Shown: positions 26,631-39,315 of the stretch, one piece after another | Position numbering within the stretch: the first letter of the stretch is position 1 | Layout of the letters: the number at the start of each line of letters is the position of its first letter | Source: Ecdyonurus torrentis | Lineage: Eukaryota > Arthropoda > Insecta > Ephemeroptera > Heptageniidae | Direction of reading: 5' to 3' | Length of the DNA: 64,000 nucleotides | Assembly: GCA_949318235.1 (NCBI GenBank) | Contig: OX439131.1 | Span: 32,054,323 to 32,118,322, forward strand | Translations under genes and position numbers: made by a program | Notes under the pieces: generated by a model | What the model saw: only the letters and a program-made list of their open reading frames with translations | Database searches by the model: none | What the model was told of the DNA's origin: nothing

Positions 26631-26963
26631 ATTAAAGACGTAGAATACCTTGAACAAAAATTACGTCTATGATTATATAGACGTGTTTTACGTGTTTTAC
26701 ATATATATCAACGTTGATTTGGCCGGAGTCATTGATTTCTAATTTATTTTCAATTTAAAAAATCACAACTGCGGGTTTGTGACGTCACAGCTCACTAGTC
26801 CATGCGCACGGAAACAGGTGACCTATGACGTCACAAACCCGCAGCTGCCATTTTGGGAATGGAAAATAAATTAGAAATAAATGACTCCGGCCAAATCAAC
26901 GTCGATATTTAGGTATGATAGGATATTAAAAATGATTTTTTTAAGGTGTTATACGCCTTTAAT
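26631..26963. mobile_element. Complete long-inverted-repeat (foldback) element, family 3, 333 bp
   Basis: The arms of about 140 bp are inverted copies of each other. The left starts ATTAAAGACGTAGAATACCT and the right ends AAGGTGTTATACGCCTTTAAT. Inner matched blocks include GGCCGGAGTCATTGATTTCT and CTGCGGGTTTGTGACGTCAC. A short centre (GCTCACTAGTCCATGCGCAC) separates the arms. There is no coding capacity. TGACGTCA occurs in each arm (26780-26787, 26826-26833). A half copy lies at 23140-23330. Confidence 0.85.
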
Positions 26964-28020
26964 GATATAGTAACATTAGAAAAAATATGAAGCATAAGAC
27001 TTACGTTAATAAAAATTACCAATAATAATTAAATATCACTTTTACTTAAGTTTATTTTTGTTTTAAATTACATCTAATTCTATAGATTTTTATTAAAATA
27101 TAATATTTTATTGTAAAATATATATTTTGAACAATTTACGAACATGAGGTTCTTTTAAATATAGTAAAACACGTTTGACGCATCTGGAGTAGATTTCACT
27201 CAATTAAACTAAACTGTTCAAACGTGTATGTGTTTTTAACTGGTGAAGCCATCTGGTTTTCACATATTAACAAATTTAATTGAATTGACATTTCCGTAAT
27301 TTCCCCCTTTACAAATAGATTACCCCCTATTTTTATACAAAATGTATTTACTTTTTCTAATGATTCTGATGTGAAAAATAAATTACTATTAAAAAGTTAA
27401 ATTATATAAAAAGTCAGTAGTAATTATTAATGGAAAAGAACAAAATTTAAAAAGTTTTATAATACGATTTTTTTTCTTTATTGTTTCTCAGAATTTTTGA
27501 AAGTTTTACCTTTAATGCAGTTTATGAAACTTTTTTATAGACAAAATTTATATTCGTGCTATGACACAATTTTTTTTGTCATTGTGAAAGAAAAAACTTC
27601 ATAATTACATTATGTTTTATTGTTATGGAGACTGCATTATAACTAACAATTCTCGACCCCTTTTTATATATATTTTTTTCAAGTACGGTATTAGGTAATA
27701 TTATTATACTAACTTGTAATTGTGCCATTTGAATGGCAGTGGTTAGAAAATTATTTTTTATATCTAGAAATAAAAAAATACATTAAAAAAAACACAGCAA
27801 AAATAATGTTGAATAAGGGGGGAGAAAAGGCTAGAGATAGAGAACGAGATATGAAAAAAATATAATATACTGAATTCTGTTTTAGTAAATAGACAATTGA
27901 GACATTCTGCAATAAAGTTTTACAATTTGTCTCTGCTTCTTAATTGCATTAAGTTTTCACAAGTTTGTTTGTACATTTAAAAAAAAAAGTATTTATGTAT
28001 TTATTTGATTTTTTTTTTAC
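26964..28020. other. AT-rich non-coding stretch
   Basis: I see no gene or element boundary. Confidence 0.5.
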
Positions 28021-28360
28021 TTAAGGGAGTAGGGTACTGACCTTATATCTCAAAAACTAGAAGTGTTTTGTGCCATTGTCACAAAAATAATAATAATAAT
28101 AAAATAATAATAATAATAATAAAAATTTCATGATGTTTGACCGTCCCAAAAAAAAGAACAAAATTATTGAAATTAACATTGGGCCTTATGGGCTTAAAAG
28201 TTAAAAAAAAATCATATAAAATTAATTTGCACGGTGAACCCCCAAAATTTTTATATGTTTGAAATTGTATCAAGCTGAAGTATCATTGTGCAAAATTTCA
28301 GCTTTTTTTGACGTGAAAAGTTTGAGTCTAATGGCCGACGTTGGTCCCCTACTCCCTTAA
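28021..28360. mobile_element. TTAA-bounded non-autonomous element, family 4, copy 1 (340 bp)
   Basis: The segment begins TTAAGGGAGTAGGGTACTGA and ends GGTCCCCTACTCCCTTAA, an inverted terminal repeat of about 20 bp with TTAA at both outer edges. A related copy at 53942-54303 has the same termini. TTAA at both ends is the target-site signature of piggyBac-type elements. No transposase is present, so that link is inference. An (AAT)n patch lies inside at 28085-28125. Confidence 0.75.
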
Positions 28361-28406
28361 AACATACATAATTAAACAAATTTCACATGAAATTTCTAAG
28401 ATGTTA

Positions 28407-28607
28407 AAGCCCTTGTCAACTTACTTCTTTATCATTTAGAATACTAGATTGATAATTACCATACCTTATTATCCATGAATTAGACACCACCACGTTGATT
28501 TTGTATTATTTATACAAAATCAACGTGGTGGTGTCTAATTCATGGATAGGTACGGTAATTATCAATCTAGTATTCTAAATTATGAAAAAGTAAGTTAACA
28601 AGGGCTT
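28407..28607. mobile_element. Near-perfect foldback, arms of about 95 bp and a 7-nt loop
   Basis: The left arm (28407-28505) and right arm (28513-28607) are almost exact reverse complements around the loop TTATTTA. The inner stem is CAACGTGGTGGTGTCTAATT. A few single mismatches and a small indel lie near the outer end. It has no coding capacity. As RNA it would be a long dsRNA-like hairpin. It may be a MITE with no spacer or a hairpin siRNA/miRNA locus. Confidence 0.85.
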
Positions 28608-29459
28608 GAATATATTTGTTGTATTTATTGAAAAAAGAAAAGTAAACTTAACTATTTGTTATAATATTTGAAGTAAATGCATTTGAAAAATATATTTTAA
28701 ATTTTGTAACAGAATATAAATTTTAGAATTTTTTCATAGCAGAGAGCTCCAGGCAGTCAGGGAAAATAATATCACGAATGCATCTTAAGTTATAAGTTTT
28801 AGTTGATGGATTGGTCTCTAGTTTGCTGGCTTGCTATGCTCCAATATCAACTTAGGGGTGTGAGACAGAGGAGAGAATATGGGCAGCAATGATGTATGTG
28901 CACTCAGGGAATTAATATGCATGCTGTTCCGAATACAAGATTTTACCAAAAGCAAATACTTGCAAAAACACAACCTATATTTTGTGTCTTTTTTTGTTCA
29001 AAATATTATTTATAGTTTTCTGAAAACAATAATAATAATAAAAAGATATAAAGTTTGTTTTTTACAACATTTATAACAAAATACTAAGTTTGTATTATTA
29101 TAAGTTGTTTTTTTAATTCTATATAAAAACTTAACTTATTATCAAATGAAATAAAATTTCCATTGATTTTCAATTTTTTTTGACAGTTATATTATATATT
29201 GACCTGTATATAATATAGATATTCCTTCTTGATTATTTGATAGCATTTGGAAATGTTTACTTGAAAAGTGTTACAGTACAAAAAAATTTTATTCACATGA
29301 TTACTCGTTTTATATTATAATGCTAACAAAAATAACAATTATTAGACACGAATATTTGAGTTTGTTGGTAAAATGTGGTGTAATAACAAACAAAAAAATC
29401 ATACTGTATACTGTGGTGAATATGTCTTACAAAAGATTTAAATATCCTTTAAGAAAAGA
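28608..29459. other. Non-coding stretch, slightly GC-richer at 28745-28940
   Basis: The GC-richer part has short frames but no splice pair that holds together. I see no recognisable gene. Confidence 0.4.
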
Positions 29460-29461
29460 GA

Positions 29462-29531
<70 letters not shown>
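29460..29531 (+). repeat. (GA)n microsatellite, about 72 bp
   Basis: GA repeat with one early interruption. Confidence 0.96.
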
Positions 29532-29532
<1 letters not shown>

Positions 29533-30201
29533 AAAAAAAATGTAAGGTCTTATTTGAGGTAATTTTCTATGAAATATATCATGGAGAAATGACACAATAA
29601 AAATAATGATGATTACACTTTTATAACAAAATTTGTATACTGAATGTTATTTTTTTAAACATAATTATCTACTCGCAAGGACCGTATAACGAGCTTATAT
29701 CACGTAGTCAAGTATAGTTAAAATTTGTTTATTATAATTTCTAAATCTTACTTTTTTATTGTACAATAAAGATAATAAATAAAAATAATAAAAGATACGT
29801 CAACATTTTTTCATCTCTCCTTATATTCATGTAATACAAAAAGATTTTTTATGTATTAGAAAGATTAATAAATGTTATGATTTATTATAATTTTAGAATC
29901 TATATATGTATTAGTTGTATGTCATATTATTAGGTATAAAATATGATATTTGAATATCATGTAATCTGTATGAATAAATAAATATATATAAAAAATATAT
30001 AATATTATATACAAAATTGTATGTTAAAGTAAAACTAGTTCCTAAACTGTGAGAAAATTAGGATTCTTTAGTTTTATTGAGCAAGTTTCTAGCAAAGCCA
30101 CTTACAAGCAAATTACGCACAAACCGCCTTCATAATTTACCCCAACTGACTTAGGCTATACTGTTATAGCTATAGCAACAAGAACACGTCCGGACCAGAT
30201 A

Positions 30202-31259
<1,058 letters not shown>

Positions 31260-31295
31260 AACATGTAACATTACCGAACAGTACCCTCTGCCAGT
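31260..31295 (+). CDS. Candidate 36-nt microexon B of the same gene as exon A
   Basis: A strong acceptor (TATTTTCCCCCTTTGCAG) and a perfect GTAAGT donor delimit 36 nt. Entered in phase 2, the phase left by exon A, it completes a Glu codon and reads TCNITEQYPLP plus two bases of the next codon. NIT is a second N-glycosylation sequon. Because 36 is a multiple of three, the phase is preserved and candidate exon C continues it. One other frame is also open, so the phase match alone is not proof. Confidence 0.42.
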
Positions 31296-31394
31296 GTAAG
31301 TCATTCATTTTGTGTTATTAATGTGTATTATTATATGTTTATTTATTGACGAAGCAGTATTTCTGATACTATGGTGTGAGATCACGTCTAATAG

Positions 31395-31480
31395 GCATTT
31401 TGCCTTTTTCTCATCACCTGTTGGGTAATTTTACTTTTTTTAATGTATAATATCTAAACCCAATAAAGAACTATTATTAT
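31395..31480 (+). mobile_element. Possible retroelement 3' end
   Basis: A GC-neutral stretch ends in CCCAATAAAGAACTATTATT with a short (TAT)n tail, as at LINE/SINE 3' ends. No second copy was found here to fix the boundary. Confidence 0.3.
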
Positions 31481-31674
31481 TATATTTTGTATGCCGCAAT
31501 TGCGATAGTATGATGAAATTCGTAATAAAATAAGTATGTTATAATATGACATTTTAGAAAAAATAAATAAAAAAATAAAAAAGCTCGTGCTACATAAAAT
31601 ATGTCAGTGAAACGATTTCACTGCACGAATGCGAGTTGATACATAACAATATCAGAAGGTCCCCCTGCGTCATT

Positions 31675-31707
<33 letters not shown>

Positions 31708-32010
31708 ACTTCACCTATATATCAAAACACACAAAAATGTGCTCTTCCCCACCCACTTCTATCTTTATATAAAAAGTGACATGCTACGGGAGAGAGAGAG
31801 AGAGAGGTGTTGATAAAGCAGCCTCTTTTATATTTTTCTTACCTTGCGATGGTCAACTTGAACCAGACAGAATGTGATTTGATAGAGATGATGAGTAGCA
31901 TGCGGGGGGGGTAGAGAAGAAGGAGAAGACGAAAGAGAGAGAGAGAGAGAGAGACAGCAGTAGGTAGCCGGGCGAGCACGTTTTGGTGTGTTTTGATATA
32001 AAAGTGAAGT
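31708..32010. repeat. Inverted repeat pair about 37 bp flanking 230 bp
   Basis: ACTTCACCTATATATCAAAA (31708 on) and its inverse TTTTGATATAAAAGTGAAGT (ending near 32010) continue inward through CACACAAAAATGTGCTC and GAGCACGTTTTGGTGTG. A CT repeat (31675-31701) lies outside the left arm and a GA repeat (31935-31953) inside the right. It may be an element. The minus-strand exon candidate ending at 31843 lies inside it. Confidence 0.6.
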
Positions 32011-32041
32011 ATAAGACAGAGATGCAACAGTGGACTTTAGT
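31843..32041 (-). other. Candidate exon or first exon (minus strand)
   Basis: On the minus strand a block ends at a strong donor ATCGCAAG|GTAAGAAA (intron starts at 31842). One frame runs open through it, ending SHSVWFKLTIA before the splice, but it includes CT-repeat sequence. Another frame stops just before the donor. A weak acceptor (CTACTAAAG) sits at 32042. It may be a 5' UTR exon. Its overlap with an inverted repeat pair argues for caution. Confidence 0.22.
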
Positions 32042-32271
32042 AGTAAGTTTCAATATAAATAATAACTCAGCGGTTTCTGTATATTAAATCAGTTTTTCTT
32101 AAGTCAGTGAGGTGAATGTATGTGCTGTGATTATTTTCTGAAATGAAAGATCAAATTTCTTAGCTATATACTATGCTATATTATTATGCAAATTTTTTTA
32201 TCACACATTATAATATTTTAATTTCCTTCATTTTTTTTTTTTTTTTTTGAAGTGAGAAAATATTTATAAAA

Positions 32272-32307
32272 TGCAAGAATTATTTGGATTTACCACTACA
32301 AATAAGG
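32272..32307 (+). other. Possible start exon, 12 codons
   Basis: An ATG in good context (AAAATGC) opens MQELFGFTTTNK and meets a strong donor AAG|GTAAGACTT. This is very short and could easily be chance. Confidence 0.12.
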
Positions 32308-32456
32308 TAAGACTTATTTTCTTATCTTTGTTGTTTTCTGAAATGTAGGTACACTTTTCATTGAAATGTTTTGGTGAAAGCATACTGCACGTTCATAACA
32401 TTTTGCAAAACTTTCATAGTTTTGTTTTTCAATTAAATATTTAAGGATGTAAAAAA

Positions 32457-32620
32457 TTGACTGGTAAAGGAACAACTGTTTTGAGGCCGACTATAAGCGA
32501 TTTCACTCATATCTGATTCCGTTTCTACTTACTATGCATGCGCAGTACGTCGAAACGTAAGCGGATGTAAGCTAAATCGCTAATGCGCGGTCTCGCAACA
32601 GTTGTTCCTTTATTAGTCAA
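32457..32620. mobile_element. MITE-like element, family 5 (164 bp)
   Basis: The inverted termini are about 48 bp. The left is TTGACTGGTAAAGGAACAAC, continuing TGTTTTGAGGCCG; the right is its inverse ending GTTGTTCCTTTATTAGTCAA. The arms continue through AAGCGATTT and AAATCGCT. The centre has GCATGCGCAGTACGTCGAAA. There is no coding capacity and no second copy in the window. Confidence 0.8.
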
Positions 32621-32817
32621 TAAGCAGGAATTATTTCGTATTGCAGTTTCATCTGTATTAATGATATTTATTTTCAATAAATATAGAACACAAAACTAAT
32701 TATTAGTTATGGTAATTAGGTATAATTTATAATGATTTAGAAAGTGCTTTATACTTCTTTAATTAAAAATTATATACTTCAAACACCTGAAATAATAAAT
32801 CTGCACTTATGCTTCAC

Positions 32818-32892
32818 CTGGTGCATACTGAATTATGCAGTTTGTGTAGTTCGTGAAAATTATGTAAAGCGCATCTAATCCAGTCGCGGCGT
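32818..32892 (-). CDS. Candidate 75-nt internal exon (minus strand)
   Basis: On the minus strand a strong acceptor (TTTCTGTGTGCTTTCCACAG) and a good donor (CACCAG|GTGAAG) delimit 75 nt. One open frame reads GLDALYIIFTNYTNCIIQY, hydrophobic with an NYT sequon, as in a membrane or secreted protein. A second frame is also open; the third has a stop. The block is GC-richer than its flanks. A length divisible by three is common for internal exons. No partner exon is certain and the family is not recognised. Confidence 0.3.
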
Positions 32893-33133
32893 CTGTGGAA
32901 AGCACACAGAAACTCTGATTTACCGTGAAGGCATCGATATAATGTATTTCTACATACACTACGTACACTAGTGTACATATTTATTTTTAAGTTACATAAT
33001 TATTTCAACGTATGAGCGTTTTGTGACAACATATTTATTTAAAAAAATATAAAGATAACAAATATTCTATAAATTGAGATAGATGAAATGTATAATTCAG
33101 TATTTATTAAAATAGTAGTTAATATTTTAAATT

Positions 33134-33135
<2 letters not shown>

Positions 33136-33170
<35 letters not shown>
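33136..33170 (+). repeat. poly(A) run, 35 nt
   Basis: Homopolymer A. Confidence 0.95.
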
Positions 33171-33173
<3 letters not shown>

Positions 33174-33663
33174 ATATTGTGAATCTTAATACAAATAGAT
33201 TATAAAATGCATAACAAAACAAAAACTTTTGGTTAAAACTTTTAATCCATGCTTATAATTTACAGTCTTTTTGTTAGTATCTTTTACTTCATCTTAGCGT
33301 GCTACTTTAAAACAAAATAAAGTACTAGATATACTTTAGCTTATATAATATAGTATATTTCCATTCTGCTGTTGAATTAACTAGCATTTTATAACGTGTA
33401 TGTATATATAAAAAAAATACGATGGTTCGACTTTATAAAAACTATGTCTTTCGGAAATATAATGTTAAAAGTAGGCTAGAGTAGTATTAATGTTGTATAA
33501 GATGGAGAGAAAAAACTTTAAAAAATTCTTATTGCTAGTATTTTATAACTTACAATATTATAAAGTTAAAAAGATTCTTCATAAAATACTAAAGTTCAAA
33601 ATTTATAAATATTTTGTTACACATGTAGTTTTTTTTAACTAATAATTTTATAATTTATATATT

Positions 33664-33900
33664 TATATTATATTATATTATATTATATTATATTATATTA
33701 TATTATATTATATTATATTATATTATATTATATTATATTATATTATATTATATTATATTATATTATATTATATTATATTATATTATATTATATATACATA
33801 TTATATGTATATATGTATATATGTTATATAATATAATATAATATAATATAATATAATATAATATAATATAATATAATATAATATAATATAATATAATAAT
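33664..33900. repeat. Inverted pair of pentanucleotide arrays
   Basis: About 25 units of TTATA (33664-33790) are followed, after a 34-bp TA/TG-rich spacer, by about 15 units of the reverse-complement repeat TATAA (33825-33898). Together they form a near-perfect hairpin of about 75-bp arms within longer arrays. A short (TA)n follows at 33920-33948. Confidence 0.95.
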
Positions 33901-33914
33901 ATTAATATATATGT

Positions 33915-33948
<34 letters not shown>

Positions 33949-33949
<1 letters not shown>

Positions 33950-36900
33950 CGTTAAGAAATTTATTTCAACATAAAATTATTTAAGCCATAGACTCACTTT
34001 TTTATTCTGCTTTTTTTATACCATTCAAAATGCAAAATATCATGGATTTTGACAAAAATTTGTTGTATACGTAGATTAATATATATTTTTCTTATATTAT
34101 ACTATAGAAGATACTAGGTATGTTATGAATGCTAGGACCGTATTATAATTATGTAAATTTTGTAGGCTGTTTCTACTAGATAACTATTTTATGATTATTT
34201 TGTATGTTGTACGAATTTCAAAGTATATTCTATTAAATAAATACAAGACACGTTTTATAATAACTGCTTGCAATGGTTGGTCACATTAAATAATACAAGA
34301 ATACATAATTAATATAAAATGTATGGTGAAAGAAAGCTATAAAAACTTTCTTAATTTTGTGAATAAAGGTAAAACTTTTTATTTAACCATTGTGGCATTT
34401 CAAACGAAATAAAAAAAAAAACAAGTTTTCAATTTATTTTCTTTTTCGTTAAATTTATTAAAAAAACACAACATGCTTCTTCTTTTCCAAAATATTCAAG
34501 TTTAATTAAAATATGAATGTTGAAGTTGCTTAAGAACTTCATAAAGCATAAATATTTTTCAACTATAAGTTAATTAAAAGTTCTTAACTTATAAATTCTT
34601 CTGCTAATTATCTGTGTTATAAACATATTTCAAAAACTTTTTATATTATACTATACACACATTTTTTTTATCAAAATATAATATACTAATTTATGTTTTG
34701 TAATATATCTGTAAAGAAACGTTAAATAACACATTATTATAAGATTTCCAAGAAATAGAAAGAATTTTTCAATTCAATTGCTTAAAATTTGAATATATGT
34801 AAGATAATATATTTTATATTAATATATTAAATGAAGGTAAATAGCTTAAAGGTGCTTACTTAATAAGTATATACTTTTCATATAAGTTATAATATTTGCA
34901 AAAACTGAGTAGATAATATTATGATATGATAAAGATCCGTTTAACCTAAAGCTTCCTGTTTCCGTTGGCTTATAACAATATGTGAACATTATTATCGTTC
35001 TGTTATTTTTCAAAATAATACTATGGGTTATAATACGGAAATTTATGCAACATAAAAGTTAAGTGAAACATTTTGTATGGGGCCAAGGTTTATAACTTTG
35101 GCATAAGATCAAAAATGTCATCTTCACAATCAGCTATGGCAAGACATGAAAATCTTCTATTGTAATAAAGAGTTTATTATATTTTTTTCGATGCCTTAAT
35201 TGTATTTTGTTCTTTTCCAAAATGTACTATATATTTTTTTTCGTGCTTGAAAAGAGTTGTTAAAAAAATTAAACTAAAAATTGCGATGAAATTCTAGTGC
35301 TTTCTCTTTAAGTTTAGTGACTACGCATTAAAGTCAATGCCAAAATTTTTTTTCCACCATGTAATGCGTATTGTAAATATTTAATTGAATATGAGATATA
35401 TAAAATACTGTACAATACTAAACTTGTAAGTAGTGTTATAATATGTAGATTTAACAATAATATTTCTAGATATGAAGATTTTAAGCGGGATGTGGCTAAT
35501 TACTGTTAATTGATAATATAAAATATTATGTAACAAGCAAAATTACTGCGAAATTAGTTTTTAGCTACTTAATACGTTTTAACACTAAAATCTTGGAAAA
35601 GTGAACATTTGTGCTGAATGTTTCTGACAATTTCAAAAGAAAGCATTTTCAAGTTAATTTATATAATAAAAATCAAATATGAATCGTTTAATTATTCTTT
35701 TACTACGCAATGTATAATTATATTATTATGTATATTGTAACCTTTATTGATAAATAATGTAATAATTAATTATATTGATAACAATTATAATAACACAATC
35801 GAAAATGTGAGGTTTAGGCGAGTATCTAGACTATACTTACATCCAAACCAAAAATAGTTATAAAAATGAACCATATTATATGGAAGCAATTGGATTTAAA
35901 GATAAACGATTGAAACCATGAAAAACATTGAAAAAAAAAGAGAGATAAAGAAAAGTAGTCTTAAAGACAACATTAGAGAGAGAGAGAGAGAGGGAGAGAG
36001 AGAGAAAGGGGATGTGTCATTCAAATAAGAAAATAAGGTATAGGTAATTATAACTTATTGCATTAATCATAAAATAACATAATATAAATCATAAATAATG
36101 TTATATTATGCGGTAAATTGTTAACGATATAGAAATAAAAAAATGATAAAATATAATTATATTAACACTATGAAAAATAAATTAAAGAATGTTATCGAAT
36201 GCAACTATGAATGTAGGTGTTATTAAGATATAACTTTTTATATGTAATTATTATTAAAAGCCGTCAATGATGGAGAATTGATGTCCATAATTTTTATATT
36301 TATTTTATATATTATACTACGTATCGGATGCTATACGTATAAATGCATAATTGATTAAATTTTCCATTGCATTGGATAATAAGAACATTAAACCGTGTTC
36401 AAGTTTTGGTTGGACATGGTTCTTGATACAAAAGTATGGAAGCACAATACTTTTCTGACCAACTTATATTTGTAGCTAAAATTGATATCATTAGCAAAAT
36501 CCAAAGTTTTAACCCTCATAACTGAACCTTTAGCTTGCGGTTTTTACTGATCACGGATCAATATTGCTTTTTCTCAACTATACAGAAATCCTCCCAGCAA
36601 TGCTAAAATTATTAAAGAACGTTAATAAAAAAAAGAATATTTTAAATAATATAATTTATTCTAGTTTGAAAATTAAATAATTTTTTGTACTTCGCAAGGT
36701 TGGAGTATATATAGCATAAATTATAATTTAAAAAAAAACACGTTGCAATGTAGATTACATAAAACTTTTGTCATGGTATATTTGTCAAAATTTTATTAAT
36801 ATTTTAAAGTACTTCGTGTAAGATTTCTAAAAAAAAAAAAATAAAAAAAAAACACACACGAACGCTTTTTATCCAATTTTAAGCTATAAAAATGTTGATC

Positions 36901-37168
36901 TAAAGAAGTATATAAAAAAATAGAGGTGTTGCTTGATATTGTAATAAAATACCTTTAAGACACTTGTACATACACGATGGTAATTCATGTTTTTTAGCTG
37001 AGCGTGCAACTACACTATTTATCTTTCACGTTGAACACTGCCACTATTTTATACACAGTAATATACCATCGGAAAAACGAATGTAAATAACACGCATGCT
37101 TTTTTAAAATTATTTTCAAACATGTATAAATTTTAGTTTGATATAGAGTTTTCAAAACGTAAAGAAAG

Positions 37169-37169
<1 letters not shown>
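33949..37169. other. AT-rich non-coding stretch
   Basis: About 3.2 kb contains only a purine-rich GA patch (35973-36006) and short A-runs. No exon, element or RNA gene was supported. Confidence 0.5.

Positions 37170-37239
<70 letters not shown>
37170..37239 (+). repeat. (TA)n microsatellite, about 70 bp
   Basis: Uninterrupted TA alternation. Confidence 0.97.
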
Positions 37240-37247
<8 letters not shown>

Positions 37248-38673
37248 TTGTTTAAATTATTTTTCTATATTACAATTGCAATATTTTTGTTTAGATTTAA
37301 AAAATAATAATACGTAATCAACTGGTATAAAATATTTTGCCAGTTTCAAAAATATACTTATATGAAACTTATTAAAAGTTCTGAATTATTATTATTATTA
37401 AAGAAGGGGAATAGAAACTAATAATTATATGAATTAATTTTATCATATAAATAGAATCAGCTGGAAGTTTAACCTTAAGATACTTATCCTACGTGACGTA
37501 TTTATTTATTGAATATAATTTGAATTTGAAATAAAGTGAATTGTAAGTACAAAATCTGGTTTTAAAATTATCTAACATAAATAAGTGAACTATTTCCAGT
37601 TCAAGTGCTAGAAAGTGAAACGCTTCATTTTGCGACTTTTTAGTTTTTGAAATTTAAGCTAAATGTAAAAGAATTCATACAATTTTTATAAAAAAAAAAA
37701 AAGTATACTATTAGAAAAATAAGATTCAAACTTCAACTCCGTTTTGTATTTTTCTTTACATAAGTACTAATACATAAATGCTTGCACTCACGTAACTCAT
37801 TGTAACTTATCATCGGAAAGATATTATTATTAAAGTACTTTAAATTTCACGATAAATATATAAGTTGACTAATTTCAAAAAAGAGACACTTGAAAAAATT
37901 GCACTCCTATTGTCATTAAAATTCATCTCACATAATACAGATTTTATCTTTAAGAAATCTTAAATTCAAAGGCATACTTTTTTTTTCAAAAGTTCAATTT
38001 TATACGCCTTTTTATATTTTACTTTCCTGCGAGGAATGATTGTTTAAATTAGTTTTTGAGTACCCCTGAGATTTAAACTGAATGTATAGATGGAACCTCT
38101 CAATCAATATATTAATAAAATTCAAATTTTTTGTGCAACTAAAAAATAAAAATGTTCCGGAGAGAAAGAGCACGAAAGAGAAAGAGAGAAATATGTGTTA
38201 TTGAAATGATGAGAGAAAGAAATTTAGTTGATTTGCATTCGTTATGTAACTCATGCTTGAAAGCATATCGAGTTCTTTCTTTTTTTGTCTTTGATTTTCT
38301 ATAATGGTAAATACAGGAAAGTATGCTGACAGACAGAAAAAACCTCTCGGCAGTATCGTTTTTTACTGCACAAACGAATGTTTACTCAGCAGTGTAAAAT
38401 AGGCTTATTTTAAAAGATATCATTTTGAAATAACTTTCTTTCATACATTTATTTTATTTTTCTCAATGTGTATAGTTGTGCTACTTTAAGTGTAAAAATT
38501 ATCAATTTAAATACAAATACAATATTACAATGTTTATTTCTATTTTAAAGCTCCATAAAATTGCATTAAAAAATATTAATATGAGAATGAATGAAGTTAA
38601 TAAATATTCGTTTATTTTTAGATAATGTAGCATATCTGAGATATATTAAAGATACATTTCAAAGCAATTCAAA

Positions 38674-38714
<41 letters not shown>

Positions 38715-39197
38715 TTTTGTCAATCATTTGTAACTTTTGTTTGCTGATTTTACAAAATTTGAAAACATTTCTATTCGACCACAATGTTTTTTTTTGTGAT
38801 AAAAATTACACTGTACATATTTGGAAATTTTCCAAATCATACAATTTCATTTTGTATGTATACAGTATACAAATTATTCATTTCTTTGTGTAATTCATTC
38901 AAATTACAGAAAGTCTCAAACATTTCTGGACATAGACCAACAAAATAAGACACTAATCAATTTTAAAAGAAGACACAAAATTTAAAATTAGCTCATTATG
39001 ATTTATTCTATTCTTATTTTAAATTTGATATTTTCAGGTACTGTAATATAATATTATGCATTTTTTTTTATTTATTGATATTTGATAAAAGTGATATTGT
39101 TTGAAGTAAAATAGTATGCTATAACAAATTGAAATTCAATTTTTGTTTTTAAGTATGAGTTTTCTGCCACATTTTTTTGTCTTCAATTCTACACCTT
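37240..39197. other. AT-rich non-coding stretch
   Basis: It includes a 35-nt T-run (38676-38710) and an imperfect GA-rich patch near 38165-38215. No gene is supported. Confidence 0.5.
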
Positions 39198-39315
39198 TAC
39201 TGGTGTTGTTTGTAAACCCTGTTTTTTTTGCACCAAAAAAATGCGCATTTTATTTGAATAACCAATGTTGATCGTCATTTTAAAAGCAGAGAACATGGTT
39301 TACGAATATCATTTA
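39198..39315. mobile_element. MITE-like element, family 1, copy 2
   Basis: It shares with 16434-16548 the left end TTTGTAAACCCTGTT, the core GCACCAAAAAAATGCGCATT and the right end GAGAACATGGTTTACGAA, in the same orientation. It is more diverged, and its terminal repeats have several mismatches. Confidence 0.78.
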
